64,000 nt of DNA, from contig JADJPG010000011.1 in NCBI GenBank assembly GCA_016713365.1, forward strand, positions 1 through 64,000. Direction: 5' to 3'. Positions 20,879-28,593 of this stretch are shown here, one piece after another (position 1 is the stretch's first letter; each line of letters begins with the position of its first letter). This DNA is from Verrucomicrobiota bacterium. GTDB lineage: Bacteria; Verrucomicrobiota; Verrucomicrobiia; Limisphaerales; JADJPG01. The position numbers and the translations under genes are program-made. The notes beneath the pieces are model-generated. The model had not been told where the DNA came from. It saw only the letters and a program-made list of their open reading frames with translations, and did no database searches.

Positions 20879-21736
20879 ATGAACCAAGAATCCCTCACTC
20901 GTCGCGACATGCTCCTCGCGCTCGCGTTTGCCTCCGCCGCGGCCGCTATTGCTCCACATCTCTCGGCCGCCGACAAGCCGGCGACTCCGAAAGGCTCCAC
21001 GCCGCTTCACATTCATCCGCAGCAGGAGCTGCGCATGGGCAGCGAACAGATCGCCATCCTTGTGTATCCGGAATTTACCGCGCTCGACGCGCTCGGGCCG
21101 CACTACGCGCTTGCCGGCATGATGGGAGCCTCCGTGCGCTTTGTGGCGAAGACCCTCGATCTTGTGCCGTGTGAAGGATCGAACAAAGGCGGCTTTTGCG
21201 TGAAGCCTCACCTGACGTTCGCGGACTGCCCGGAGAATCTCGACCTGCTGCTGGTGCCCGGCGGACTCACCGGCACGTTCGCGGCGATTGAAGATCCGGC
21301 CACGCTCAAGTTCCTCGCCGACCGTGGCGCGAAGGCGAAGATGGTCGGCAGCGTCTGCACTGGCTCGCTCGTGCTCGGCGCGGCGGGATTGCTCAAAGGC
21401 CGCAAGGCAACCAGCCACTGGCAGATGCTCGAAGTGCTGAAGGATTGCGGCGCGACCCCGGTGGCCGAACGAATCGTTTTCGATGGCAAGGATCGCGTCA
21501 CGGCAGCCGGTGTCAGCGCGGGAATCGATCTCGGGCTCGAACTGGTGCGCCGTTATCGCGGCGACTTTTACGCGAAGGGCATGCAGTTGCTCGGTGAATA
21601 CGATCCGCAACCGCCGTTCCCCGGCGGCGGCAATCCGCGCACGGCGGACAAGCTTGCCGTGGACATGCTGAACACCATGCACGCGCCGCTGGTCGGCAAG
21701 TTCAAGGAAGTGATCGCGAAGGCGCTGGTGAAATGA
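20879..21736 (+). CDS. Tat-exported DJ-1/PfpI-family protein
   Basis: 285 residues. The N-terminus LTRRDMLLALAFASAAAA has a twin-arginine motif followed by a hydrophobic stretch, so the protein should be exported folded. From residue 56 it is a DJ-1/PfpI glutamine-amidotransferase-like domain (IAILVYPEFTALDALGP, LLLVPGG, then VGSVCTGSLVLGAAGLL). Cys160 in the nucleophile elbow and Glu65 match the conserved Cys and acidic residue of the superfamily; GMGxSxGID-like TAAGVSAGIDLGLELV is as in isonitrile hydratase and AraC-linked DJ-1 domains. Substrate unknown. The gene starts 20 bases after the pseudopilin gene and is followed 4 bases later by the kinase gene, so it may be the first gene of the regB/regA transcript. 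Confidence 0.85.
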   Translation: MNQESLTRRDMLLALAFASAAAAIAPHLSAADKPATPKGSTPLHIHPQQELRMGSEQIAILVYPEFTALDALGPHYALAGMMGASVRFVAKTLDLVPCEGSNKGGFCVKPHLTFADCPENLDLLLVPGGLTGTFAAIEDPATLKFLADRGAKAKMVGSVCTGSLVLGAAGLLKGRKATSHWQMLEVLKDCGATPVAERIVFDGKDRVTAAGVSAGIDLGLELVRRYRGDFYAKGMQLLGEYDPQPPFPGGGNPRTADKLAVDMLNTMHAPLVGKFKEVIAKALVK

Positions 21737-21740
21737 CGTG

Positions 21741-23025
21741 ATGCCGGCGGTTCCACTCATTCATCACGGCGACGACGCGCTGGCGTGGCTGGTGCGCTTG
21801 CGCTGGTTTGCCGTCGTGGGCCAGTCGCTCACCGTGTTGTTGGTGGATCATTTCTTCCGCATCGACCTCCCGTTGATCGCGCTGTTCGGTGTTCATCGGT
21901 GTCACCGCGGTGAGCAATATAGCCGCGGCTGTGCGGGTGCGATCCAGGCGGCCATCGACGGCGTGGTTGGCTGGGGCGTTGATGGCTACGGACGTGATGG
22001 TGCTGACGGCGCTGTTGTTCTTTACCGGAGGCTCGGGGAATCCCTTCGCGTCCTTTTATCTCGTCCACGCCACCATGGCGGCGATGGTGTTGCCGAGCCG
22101 GGGTGCATGGTTGATCTGGGCGGCGTGCTCGATCGGTTACGGTCTTCTCTTTATCCTGCGGGACAGCATTGGCGAACTTCATCGGCATGCGATCTGTGGT
22201 CCGGCGATGGACTACGATCTCCATCTGTATGGAATGCTCGTTTCGCTCGTCGTGACGTCGGCGGCCATCGCCTATTTCGTCAGCCGCATCATGCGCGCAT
22301 TGCGCGAGCGCGAGCGGGACCTGAATGCGGCCCGGGTGCGTGAAGCGGAGAACGAACGTTTCGCGTCACTGGCCACGCTGGCGGCGGGGGTCGCGCACGA
22401 GATCGGTTCGCCGCTCGGCACGATCGCGGTGGCGGCGGGCGAGTTGCGTCGCGCGGCTGCGGATCTTGGTCCGGACAGCACGTTGCGCGAAGACGCGGAG
22501 TTGATCGCCGAGGAAGTCGCGCGTTGTCGGTCGATCATGGACCGACTCAGTGAACACTCCGGGGCGATGGGCGATGTTCCGCAATCGGTCCTGGTGGGCG
22601 AACTAATCCGGCGTGTGCGCGAATCACTCCCGATCGATCAGGTTCCGCGTTTTTATTCCGCCGATGTGGAGGCTTCTCTTGCCGTGGTGGTGCCGCCGAT
22701 CGCTTTGTCGCAGGCGCTGGGCGTGCTGGTGAAGAATGCGTTCGATGCCAGTCGCGACTGCTCGGCGGTGTTCCTGACCGTGGACCGTCGTGAAGGCGAG
22801 GTAAGATTCGTGGTGGAGGATGCCGGTGCCGGGCTGAGCGCCGAGGCGCTGGCGCACGCCGGCGAGCCGTTCTTCACGACCAAGGAGCCCGGTCGCGGCA
22901 TGGGGCTCGGTCTGTTTCTCGTGCGCCTCCTGGCGCGGCGTTTGAATGGTGAGTTGTTCCTTGAATCCATTCCGGCCGGTGGCACCCGGGCCGTGCTGAC
23001 CGTTTCTCAGTCTGCTTCGATATGA
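21741..23025 (+). CDS. regB: RegB/PrrB-type redox sensor histidine kinase, one frameshift
   Basis: The N-terminal half has several hydrophobic helices; the loop near 22027-22047 reads GGSGNPF, matching the GGxxNPF quinone-binding motif of RegB/PrrB/ActS. The H-box is LAAGVAHEIGSPLGTIAVAA with the phospho-accepting His codon at 22396, very close to RegB. The ATP lid has VKNAFDAS (N box), DAGAGL (G1) and GRGMGLGLFLV (G2). A frameshift near 21887 separates the first helix from the rest (FFRIDLPLIALFGV joins GVTAVSNIAAAV). No cysteine is seen between the last helix and the H-box, where RegB has its redox-active Cys, so quinone sensing is more likely than thiol sensing. The stop overlaps the regulator start (ATGA). 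Confidence 0.85.
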
Positions 23026-23564
23026 ATGCTTCTGAATCGATTCTTGTGGTGGATGACGACGTGCGGTTGCGCGAACGGCTGGCGCGCGCGCTGCGTGAAC
23101 GTGACTACGATGTGGTGGATTGCGCGGATACCACGAGCGCCCTGCGGATCGCGGCGGTGCGTGAGTTTTGGGGCGCGGTGGTGGACATGCGCATGCCCGG
23201 CGGCAGTGGGCTGGAGTTGATCCGGAAGCTGCGGAGATTGCCCGAGCCGCCGCGCATCGTGGTGCTCACTGGATACGGCAGCATCGCGAACGCGCTGGAA
23301 GCGGTGCAGCTTGGCGCGGTCGGGTATTTGACGAAGCCGGTGGAGGTCGAGATTTTGCTGGCGACGTTGGCAGGGGAACGGGTCGAGCGGGACAATCCGA
23401 AGGACGTGCCGGAAGAAACGCCGTCGCTCGACCGCGTGGAATGGGAACACATCCAGCGCGTGCTCGCTGATTGCGGCGGGAATATTTCGCAGGCGGCGCG
23501 CCTGTTGCGCATCGACCGCCGATCACTTCAGCGAAAGTTGGGGAAGTATCCGCCTGTCCGATGA
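23022..23564 (+). CDS. regA: RegA/PrrA-type response regulator
   Basis: 180 residues: receiver domain with ILVVDDDVRLRERL, phospho-acceptor in VVDMRMPGGSG, and YLTKP; then a linker and a Fis-type helix-turn-helix (EWEHIQRVLADCGGNISQAA, RIDRRSLQRKLGKYPP). The short architecture and the HTH sequence are those of RegA/PrrA/ActR. The regulators of this group control respiration, cytochrome and carbon or nitrogen metabolism genes. The gene overlaps the kinase gene by four bases and is followed 63 bases later by cytochrome and SCO1 genes, its likely targets. Confidence 0.92.
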   Translation: MNASESILVVDDDVRLRERLARALRERDYDVVDCADTTSALRIAAVREFWGAVVDMRMPGGSGLELIRKLRRLPEPPRIVVLTGYGSIANALEAVQLGAVGYLTKPVEVEILLATLAGERVERDNPKDVPEETPSLDRVEWEHIQRVLADCGGNISQAARLLRIDRRSLQRKLGKYPPVR

Positions 23565-23627
23565 TCGCTTTTGAGAGCGGCAATTTGTCGCATCCCGCTT
23601 TGGAAGGTGAACGGCATACTTCGCGCG

Positions 23628-24557
23628 ATGAAATTCAAAAACTGTTTCTTTGCAGGTTGGTTGATGGTGACGGCGACGGGAGCCTTCGCGGCGGAGACGC
23701 CGATTAAAGATGTGCTGGCGCAGATCGATCCGGCGTCGGGCAAGGCGAAGGATGGCGCCACGGAATTTACGGTGAGGGGAATCGTCGCGGCGAAGCTGGT
23801 GCTGCCGGACAACAAGGCGCTGGCGTTTGTGCTGGAGGCGGGGCAGCCCGCGTTGCCGGTTTTCGGCGATGCGAAGGAGGCTGTGAACTTGATCCCGCGC
23901 AATGAGGTGACGCTGTCCGGCAAGCTGGGCGATGGCCCGTTCGGCGGCGCGCTTCAGTTGAAGGCGGGCAGTGTCTCAGTGTCGGCCACGAACAAACCGT
24001 TCGGCATTTCGGAACTGCGGGATGCGGGCTTCCTGAAGGACGCGTCGTCACTCGCGGGCCGCTGGTTGCAGGTGACGAACGTCACGTTCGCGCCGGGCAA
24101 GTTCGGCACGGATGGCATTGCGAAGGCGAAGGGTGCTGATGGCGCCGAGATGACGGTGCGGGTCAGCCAGGGTGCGGCGGGCCGCGAGGTGCCGTCGGAG
24201 CCTGTGAATGTCTTCGGCGTGCCGGTGAAGGTCGGGTCGGAATGGCATTTGGTCGCCGGGCGTTTCCTGCTGGGTCGCGCCCGGGAGATTCAGAATGTCG
24301 CGACGAAGCGCACGTGCTTCACCTGCCACAATCCGGACACGAAGCTGATGGGCCCGCCGTATCGCGAGGTGGCAGCGAAGTATCGCAATGACGCCGATGC
24401 CATCGCGAAGTTGATGTCGCAAATGGAGAAGGGTGGCGTGGGCAAGTGGGGTCCGGTGCCGATGCCGGCGCTGGGCGCGGTGGTGCCGCCGGATGAGCGA
24501 AAGGCGCTGGCCGAGTGGGTGATGTCGTATCGCTGGGACGCGGTGCTGGCGGAGTAG
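23628..24557 (+). CDS. Secreted cytochrome c with N-terminal OB-like domain
   Basis: 309 residues from the ATG at 23628 (MKFKNCFFAGWLMV); the frame is open further upstream but this start gives the signal peptide. The first 200 residues are beta-rich with no motif I can name (FTVRGIVAAKLVLPDNK, LSGKLGDGPFGG), resembling an OB-fold. The C-terminus has one haem motif, CFTCH at 24315-24329, with MGPPYREVAAKYRND, PMPALGAVVPPDERKALAEWV, the c551-type mono-haem pattern with methionine ligand. It lies between regA and the SCO1-like gene and may belong to the respiratory pathway they control. Confidence 0.82.
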   Translation: MKFKNCFFAGWLMVTATGAFAAETPIKDVLAQIDPASGKAKDGATEFTVRGIVAAKLVLPDNKALAFVLEAGQPALPVFGDAKEAVNLIPRNEVTLSGKLGDGPFGGALQLKAGSVSVSATNKPFGISELRDAGFLKDASSLAGRWLQVTNVTFAPGKFGTDGIAKAKGADGAEMTVRVSQGAAGREVPSEPVNVFGVPVKVGSEWHLVAGRFLLGRAREIQNVATKRTCFTCHNPDTKLMGPPYREVAAKYRNDADAIAKLMSQMEKGGVGKWGPVPMPALGAVVPPDERKALAEWVMSYRWDAVLAE

Positions 24558-24610
24558 GGCGGGTGGAATCAAAACTTGCCGGAGCCGCTCCCGGCGGAGA
24601 TGAATGAAGT

Positions 24611-25585
24611 ATGAGAAAAACAAGCCGTAATCCAATGGCCATGAATCGCTGGTTGCAGACGTTGATGTTGTCGATGGGGCTCGTGGCCGGCATCGGTTGC
24701 GGCCCTGCCGTGGAACATCCGCATGACGTCGCGCATGGAAAGGATTCCGGTGTGCGCGCCACAGATTTCCCCACGAACGTCACCGCCTACGAGGTGAAGG
24801 GCGTGTTGAAAGAGATTCGCGCCAACGGCTGGAAGGCGTTGATCGATCACGAGGACATTCCGGGTTACATGGAGGCGATGACGATGTTGCTCGACGTGAA
24901 GGATACGAACGATCTCTCCGCAGTGCTTCCGGGCGACACGATACAGTTTCGCATGCTGGTGACGGAGACGGATGGCTGGATTGATCGCATTCGAAAGATT
25001 GGAACGAACTCGGCGCCGAATTCCACCAACGTGCCTGCGCCCAAGGCATCGAACCTGAAATTTGCCGAGGTGAAACAGGTGGAAGTGGGGGACATGTTGC
25101 CCGACTGCATCCTGACAAACCAGGCCGGCTGGCAGATTCGCCTGAGTGACTTTCGCGGCAAGGCACTGGCGTTTACTTTCATTTTCACGCGGTGTCCGTT
25201 CCCAGTCTATTGCCCGCGCATGAACAACAATCTGGGAGGCGCGCAGAAGCAGCTGGCGGAGCTGAAGGGCAACACGAACTGGCATCTGCTCTCGATCTCG
25301 TTCGATCCCGAATACGACACCCCTGCGCGACTGACGACGTATGGGAAGACGTATCGACACGATCCTGCGCAGTGGAGCTTCGCCACGGGCAATCTGAATG
25401 ACATCCGTGATTTGGGCGAGGGGTTCGGGCTGATGTTCTACAAGAAAAGCGGCACGATCGAACACAACGTGCGCACCGTGGTGGTGAATCCAGCCGGCCG
25501 CGTCCATCACATCTTCCCGGGGAACGAGTGGACGGCGGACGAGCTGGTGGCGGAAGTGAAGAAGGCGATGGCCGCTGTCCAGTGA
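24611..25585 (+). CDS. SCO1/SenC protein with N-terminal CusF-like copper domain
   Basis: 324 residues. A lipoprotein signal (MLSMGLVAGIGC, Cys30) precedes a CusF-like domain (VKGVLKEIRANGW, DHEDIPGYMEAMTM) with His80, Met90 and Met92 as likely copper ligands; the tryptophan of E. coli CusF is not conserved. Residues 151-324 are a thioredoxin-fold SCO1/SenC domain. The copper-binding cysteines are Cys195 and Cys201 (RCPFPVYCP), so C-x5-C rather than the usual C-x3-C; the third ligand His285 is in EHNVRTVVVNPAG. It would insert copper into a periplasmic cytochrome oxidase or act as a thiol-redox sensor. In Rhodobacter the homologous senC/prrC lies inside the regB-regA cluster, as here. Confidence 0.88.
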   Translation: MRKTSRNPMAMNRWLQTLMLSMGLVAGIGCGPAVEHPHDVAHGKDSGVRATDFPTNVTAYEVKGVLKEIRANGWKALIDHEDIPGYMEAMTMLLDVKDTNDLSAVLPGDTIQFRMLVTETDGWIDRIRKIGTNSAPNSTNVPAPKASNLKFAEVKQVEVGDMLPDCILTNQAGWQIRLSDFRGKALAFTFIFTRCPFPVYCPRMNNNLGGAQKQLAELKGNTNWHLLSISFDPEYDTPARLTTYGKTYRHDPAQWSFATGNLNDIRDLGEGFGLMFYKKSGTIEHNVRTVVVNPAGRVHHIFPGNEWTADELVAEVKKAMAAVQ

Positions 25586-25702
25586 GGCTGGGCTGAACTC
25601 CTTTGAACTGTTGTGGGTGCGGCAAATTGGTATGAGGGATTTCCCGCAATACAGCGCGGTGGAATTGACTTGGGACGCAGCTTGCGGATAACTTCTGCTC
25701 CA

Positions 25703-26077
25703 ATGTTGTTCAGGTCTTCCAAAGCTTTGCTCGGACTGGCGCTGGCCGTGTTGCTCGGTGCGCACTGGCTGTTGCTGCAGTCTGTCGCTTGGGTGGGCAT
25801 GATCATCGACTACTCGCAGAACGCGACGTTGTCGGAGGCGATCTCGATGACATTCGACGGAGAGCATCCGTGCCGGATGTGCCTTGTGGTGAAAGAAGGA
25901 AAGAAAGCCGAAGGCAAACAGCTCCAGTTGAAGCCGGATTTGAAATTCGATTTCCTGTGCATGGAGAAAGCGGCATGGCTGCCTCCGCTTCTGCCTTTCA
26001 CTCTTTTGACTCCCGACTCCACCTACCATTCTCCGCGGAGTGAAGCTCCACCCGGGCCGCCTCCCCGGCTCGGTTAA
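25703..26077 (+). CDS. Small membrane-anchored protein with HPCRMC motif
   Basis: 124 residues, paralogue of the protein at 12291-12668. It has one hydrophobic helix (LLGLALAVLLGAHWLLLQSV), then YSQNATLSEAISMTFDG and HPCRMC at residues 55-60, followed by VVKEGKKAEGKQ and a proline-rich tail. The ATG at 25703 gives the same position of the motif in both copies. The neighbour is the SCO1/CusF protein, which supports a link with copper delivery; that is inference from context and from the Cys/His/Met cluster. No known family name came to mind. Confidence 0.8.
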   Translation: MLFRSSKALLGLALAVLLGAHWLLLQSVAWVGMIIDYSQNATLSEAISMTFDGEHPCRMCLVVKEGKKAEGKQLQLKPDLKFDFLCMEKAAWLPPLLPFTLLTPDSTYHSPRSEAPPGPPPRLG

Positions 26078-26202
26078 TCCATCCTCCTGACGACGCGCCT
26101 GATGGCGGGTCGTTCTCCCTTATCGTCCGCCTCTGAATTGCGGGCGACTAGTTTCTCTCAATAGACGTTTTCCCCGGACGTATTGGCTTTGGGGATTTGG
26201 TA

Positions 26203-26841
26203 ATGCGAACGCAAAAACTTGGTTTCACGCTCATCGAATTGCTGGTGGTGATCGCCATCATCGCGATCCTTGCCGCGCTGTTGCTGCCGGCCCTCGGGCA
26301 GGCGAAGCAACGCGCCCGGACCATCACTTGCGTGAACGGCCTGAAACAAATTGGCCTCGCGGTCCACCTCTACGCGGATGACAACGAAGACAGCTTCCCG
26401 CTGTCCTCGCATTCCAAGGCGTCGTGGGTCGTCACCATCGCTCCCTACGTCGAGAGCAATCTTCTCTATCGCTGCACGATGGATCGGCATCCGACCCGTC
26501 GTTATAGCTATTGCATCAATGATTTTCTGACTCCGAAACCCTTCGGCGCTCCCACCTTGAACTACTCCAAGGTGACCAGCGTCCCTTCTCCGGGAGACAC
26601 TTTCTACATGGCGGAAGCCGACGAAAAGTTCACCGGTTCGGATCATTTCCATTTCGCCGATGCCTCCACGGGAGGCTTTGAACCCGAATCCTTCGTCAGC
26701 CAGGTGGCCGCGGAGAGACATCTCGGAGGTGCCAACTACCTGTTTGTAGATTCGCACGTGGAAACGATGAGGTGGCCGGCGGTCAGCAAAAGACTGACGA
26801 CTCAAGGGGATCGCCTCGTGCACCCCGAAGGAAGGCAGTGA
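26203..26841 (+). CDS. Prepilin-like protein with DUF1559-type core
   Basis: 212 residues, intact. The N-terminus MRTQKLGFTLIELLVV is the canonical prepilin signal with Gly at -1, then GLKQIGLAVHLYADDNEDSFP and a cysteine pair (YRCTMDRH, SYCIND) before a C-terminal RHLGGANYLFVDSHVETM, the usual end of verrucomicrobial and planctomycetal H-x9-DG pseudopilins. A purine-rich GGGGA lies about ten bases before the ATG. It is the first gene of a probable transcript with the two exoproteins and the aminopropyltransferase-like gene. Confidence 0.88.
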   Translation: MRTQKLGFTLIELLVVIAIIAILAALLLPALGQAKQRARTITCVNGLKQIGLAVHLYADDNEDSFPLSSHSKASWVVTIAPYVESNLLYRCTMDRHPTRRYSYCINDFLTPKPFGAPTLNYSKVTSVPSPGDTFYMAEADEKFTGSDHFHFADASTGGFEPESFVSQVAAERHLGGANYLFVDSHVETMRWPAVSKRLTTQGDRLVHPEGRQ

Positions 26842-26874
26842 CAGAAAACCGAAACCACCAACAGACATCACAGA

Positions 26875-27564
26875 ATGAACAGCAAGACGTACCTCAACAC
26901 AGGAGCCATCGCGGCGGCGTTGATGCTCTGCGCGCAGTCGCTGACGGCGCAGCATCTCGAAGCTGGAGCGGTCGGCCAAAACCAAAACGACGCCCTCGTG
27001 TGGGCCAATGCCTCTGAGTTGGCATCCAGCTCCGGTTATGTCAAAGAGCTCACCCTCTCGACATCTGGCCGCTATGCCGGACTCTACAATGGCAGCATCA
27101 CCCTGACAGCGTTGTCGTCCACCGAAAGCGGTGGTCCCGCCCTGGGATCCTTTATCCAGGCGGAGATCGTTTCCGTGGCGGGACCTTCCGGAGCCTTTTT
27201 CGGCTTCTGGGAAGGTCTCGACCTTGGTGGTGGCACCGCGCCCACCTTCAACATCGCCACCGGCAGCGAAGGACTCTCCCTCCGCTACGTGCTCAGCGAT
27301 GCCTCGGCGGGCGCTGGTCAGGCGGGGCAGGATCCTGCCGGTCACCTGCACGGCCGTCGCTTCACGGCGTCGGAGCTCGGAATGTACACCGTCGGTTTCC
27401 GCGCGGTGGACACCTCGGTCAATGGCACGGGCGGCGGTTCCATCCACGCTCCTTCTGACATCGTTTACATCAACTTCCAGGCGGTTCCCGAACCGTCCGT
27501 GTTCGCTTTGGTGGGCACCGGCCTCGCGGGCCTCTGGTTCCTGCGCCGCAAGCGCAACGCATAA
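26875..27564 (+). CDS. PEP-CTERM exoprotein, all3515-like
   Basis: 229 residues. Signal peptide up to AQSLTAQ; the C-terminus is a PEP-CTERM sorting signal: VPEPSVFALVGTGLAGLWFL then RRKRNA. The core has GHLHGRRFTASELGMYTVG (residues 156-174) and GGGSIHAPSDIVYINFQ, motifs I associate with the all3515-type Zur-repressed PEP-CTERM proteins of cyanobacteria; the His cluster HxHGR ... IHAPS suggests a zinc site. That family link is from memory and needs a profile search. It should be anchored to the outer surface by exosortase. Its neighbour 148 bases downstream is a paralogue with a different end. Confidence 0.8.
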   Translation: MNSKTYLNTGAIAAALMLCAQSLTAQHLEAGAVGQNQNDALVWANASELASSSGYVKELTLSTSGRYAGLYNGSITLTALSSTESGGPALGSFIQAEIVSVAGPSGAFFGFWEGLDLGGGTAPTFNIATGSEGLSLRYVLSDASAGAGQAGQDPAGHLHGRRFTASELGMYTVGFRAVDTSVNGTGGGSIHAPSDIVYINFQAVPEPSVFALVGTGLAGLWFLRRKRNA

Positions 27565-27711
27565 TCGCAACCTGCAGATGTAATCCACCGAGCGGGGCGC
27601 AGCACTTGAATGCAACCGAACACTTGCACTTTCCTGGTCGACTTCAGCCAGAAACGTTCGGTTGAGACTCCTTTCGAGCCTGCGCCTCGCTCCTTTCTTT
27701 CCTCACCCAAG

Positions 27712-28593
27712 ATGAAATCCAGCCTCCGACATTTCGGTTTTTACGTCGCGATCGTCGCGGTTCTTCTCTGCTTCCTTCGCGTCGACGTGGCGCGGGCGCA
27801 AGTCCTCCAGCACTTCCATGTGACAGCAGGTGCGGTCAGCGCCACGGCTGGTTCCCGGCTTTTGTTTACGGATGCCGATCAGTTTCTGGCGGAGTCCGGC
27901 TACGTCGCCTACATGCCGAAGATTACGAACAGTTTGTTGCCGACCATTGGTTACTACCATGGCGGGCCGACGTTCACTTCGGCTGCGAACGACGGTTCAG
28001 CGGAATCTCCGGCGGCCGCGGGAGCGCGGATCGGATTGAAGATCGTCGCGGTCGATGGGCCGCTCGGCGGGCACTGGTCGTTTTGGGAGACGGCGGGCAA
28101 CGAGGAATACGGCACCGCCATCACTTTTTCCTACGCCTCCGGTACCACCAACGGAACGAATGTCATCATCCTGTCCGAGAACAATGGCCAGCCCGGTGCC
28201 GATCCGTATGGACACATCCACGGCAGGGCGTTCACGGCGGATGTGCCTGGCCTCTACTCGGTGTGGACCCAATTGGTAGATGTCTCGCGCAACGGTCCCG
28301 GCGGCGGACCGCTGCACGCACCGTCGCAGCTCTACCGCTATTATTTTCAAGCAGGCACTACGATCTCCCGGGTCGTGCAAACCAATGGTTCCACGGTGGT
28401 CACCTTTGGTACGCAGTTGTCGAACGTGGCGCGGCGTTACTCCTATTTCCTCGAAGCGCAGTCCGCACTGGACGCTGATTCGCCGTGGACGACTGTCGCC
28501 GGACCGGTCGCTGGCGACAACCACCTGCAGACCTTGTCCGAGCCGATTACCGAGCCACAGCGATTCTATCGCTTGCGGGTGACTTCGCCGTGA
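27712..28593 (+). CDS. Paralogue of the preceding exoprotein with RFYRLR end
   Basis: 293 residues from the ATG at 27712; the frame opens further up without a good start. Signal peptide VAIVAVLLCFLRVDVARA. The core (FLAESGYVAYMP, GHIHGRAFTADVPGLYSVW, GPGGGPLHAPSQLYRYYFQAG) aligns with the PEP-CTERM neighbour, including both His motifs. Instead of a PEP-CTERM signal the protein continues into the domain found at the ends of other exoproteins in this window (SYFLEAQSALDADSPWTTVAG ... QRFYRLRVTSP; written in part). The stop overlaps the next start (GTGA). The 147-base gap before it holds CCGAAC ... GTTCGG (about 27627-27663), a possible long hairpin. Confidence 0.8.
   Translation: MKSSLRHFGFYVAIVAVLLCFLRVDVARAQVLQHFHVTAGAVSATAGSRLLFTDADQFLAESGYVAYMPKITNSLLPTIGYYHGGPTFTSAANDGSAESPAAAGARIGLKIVAVDGPLGGHWSFWETAGNEEYGTAITFSYASGTTNGTNVIILSENNGQPGADPYGHIHGRAFTADVPGLYSVWTQLVDVSRNGPGGGPLHAPSQLYRYYFQAGTTISRVVQTNGSTVVTFGTQLSNVARRYSYFLEAQSALDADSPWTTVAGPVAGDNHLQTLSEPITEPQRFYRLRVTSP

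Noticed and set aside
21741..23025. Programmed ribosomal frameshift in the RegB-like kinase
   Set aside because: There is no slippery heptamer at the break near 21887, and similar breaks occur throughout the window, so an indel error is more likely.
27627..27663. Attenuator hairpin before the second all3515-like gene
   Set aside because: CCGAAC and GTTCGG are 6-base arms around a long loop with no T tract; too weak to call as a feature of its own.
26203..27712. Zur box upstream of the all3515-like genes
   Set aside because: No AT-rich palindrome of the expected type was found in the three upstream gaps; the gaps are GC-rich.
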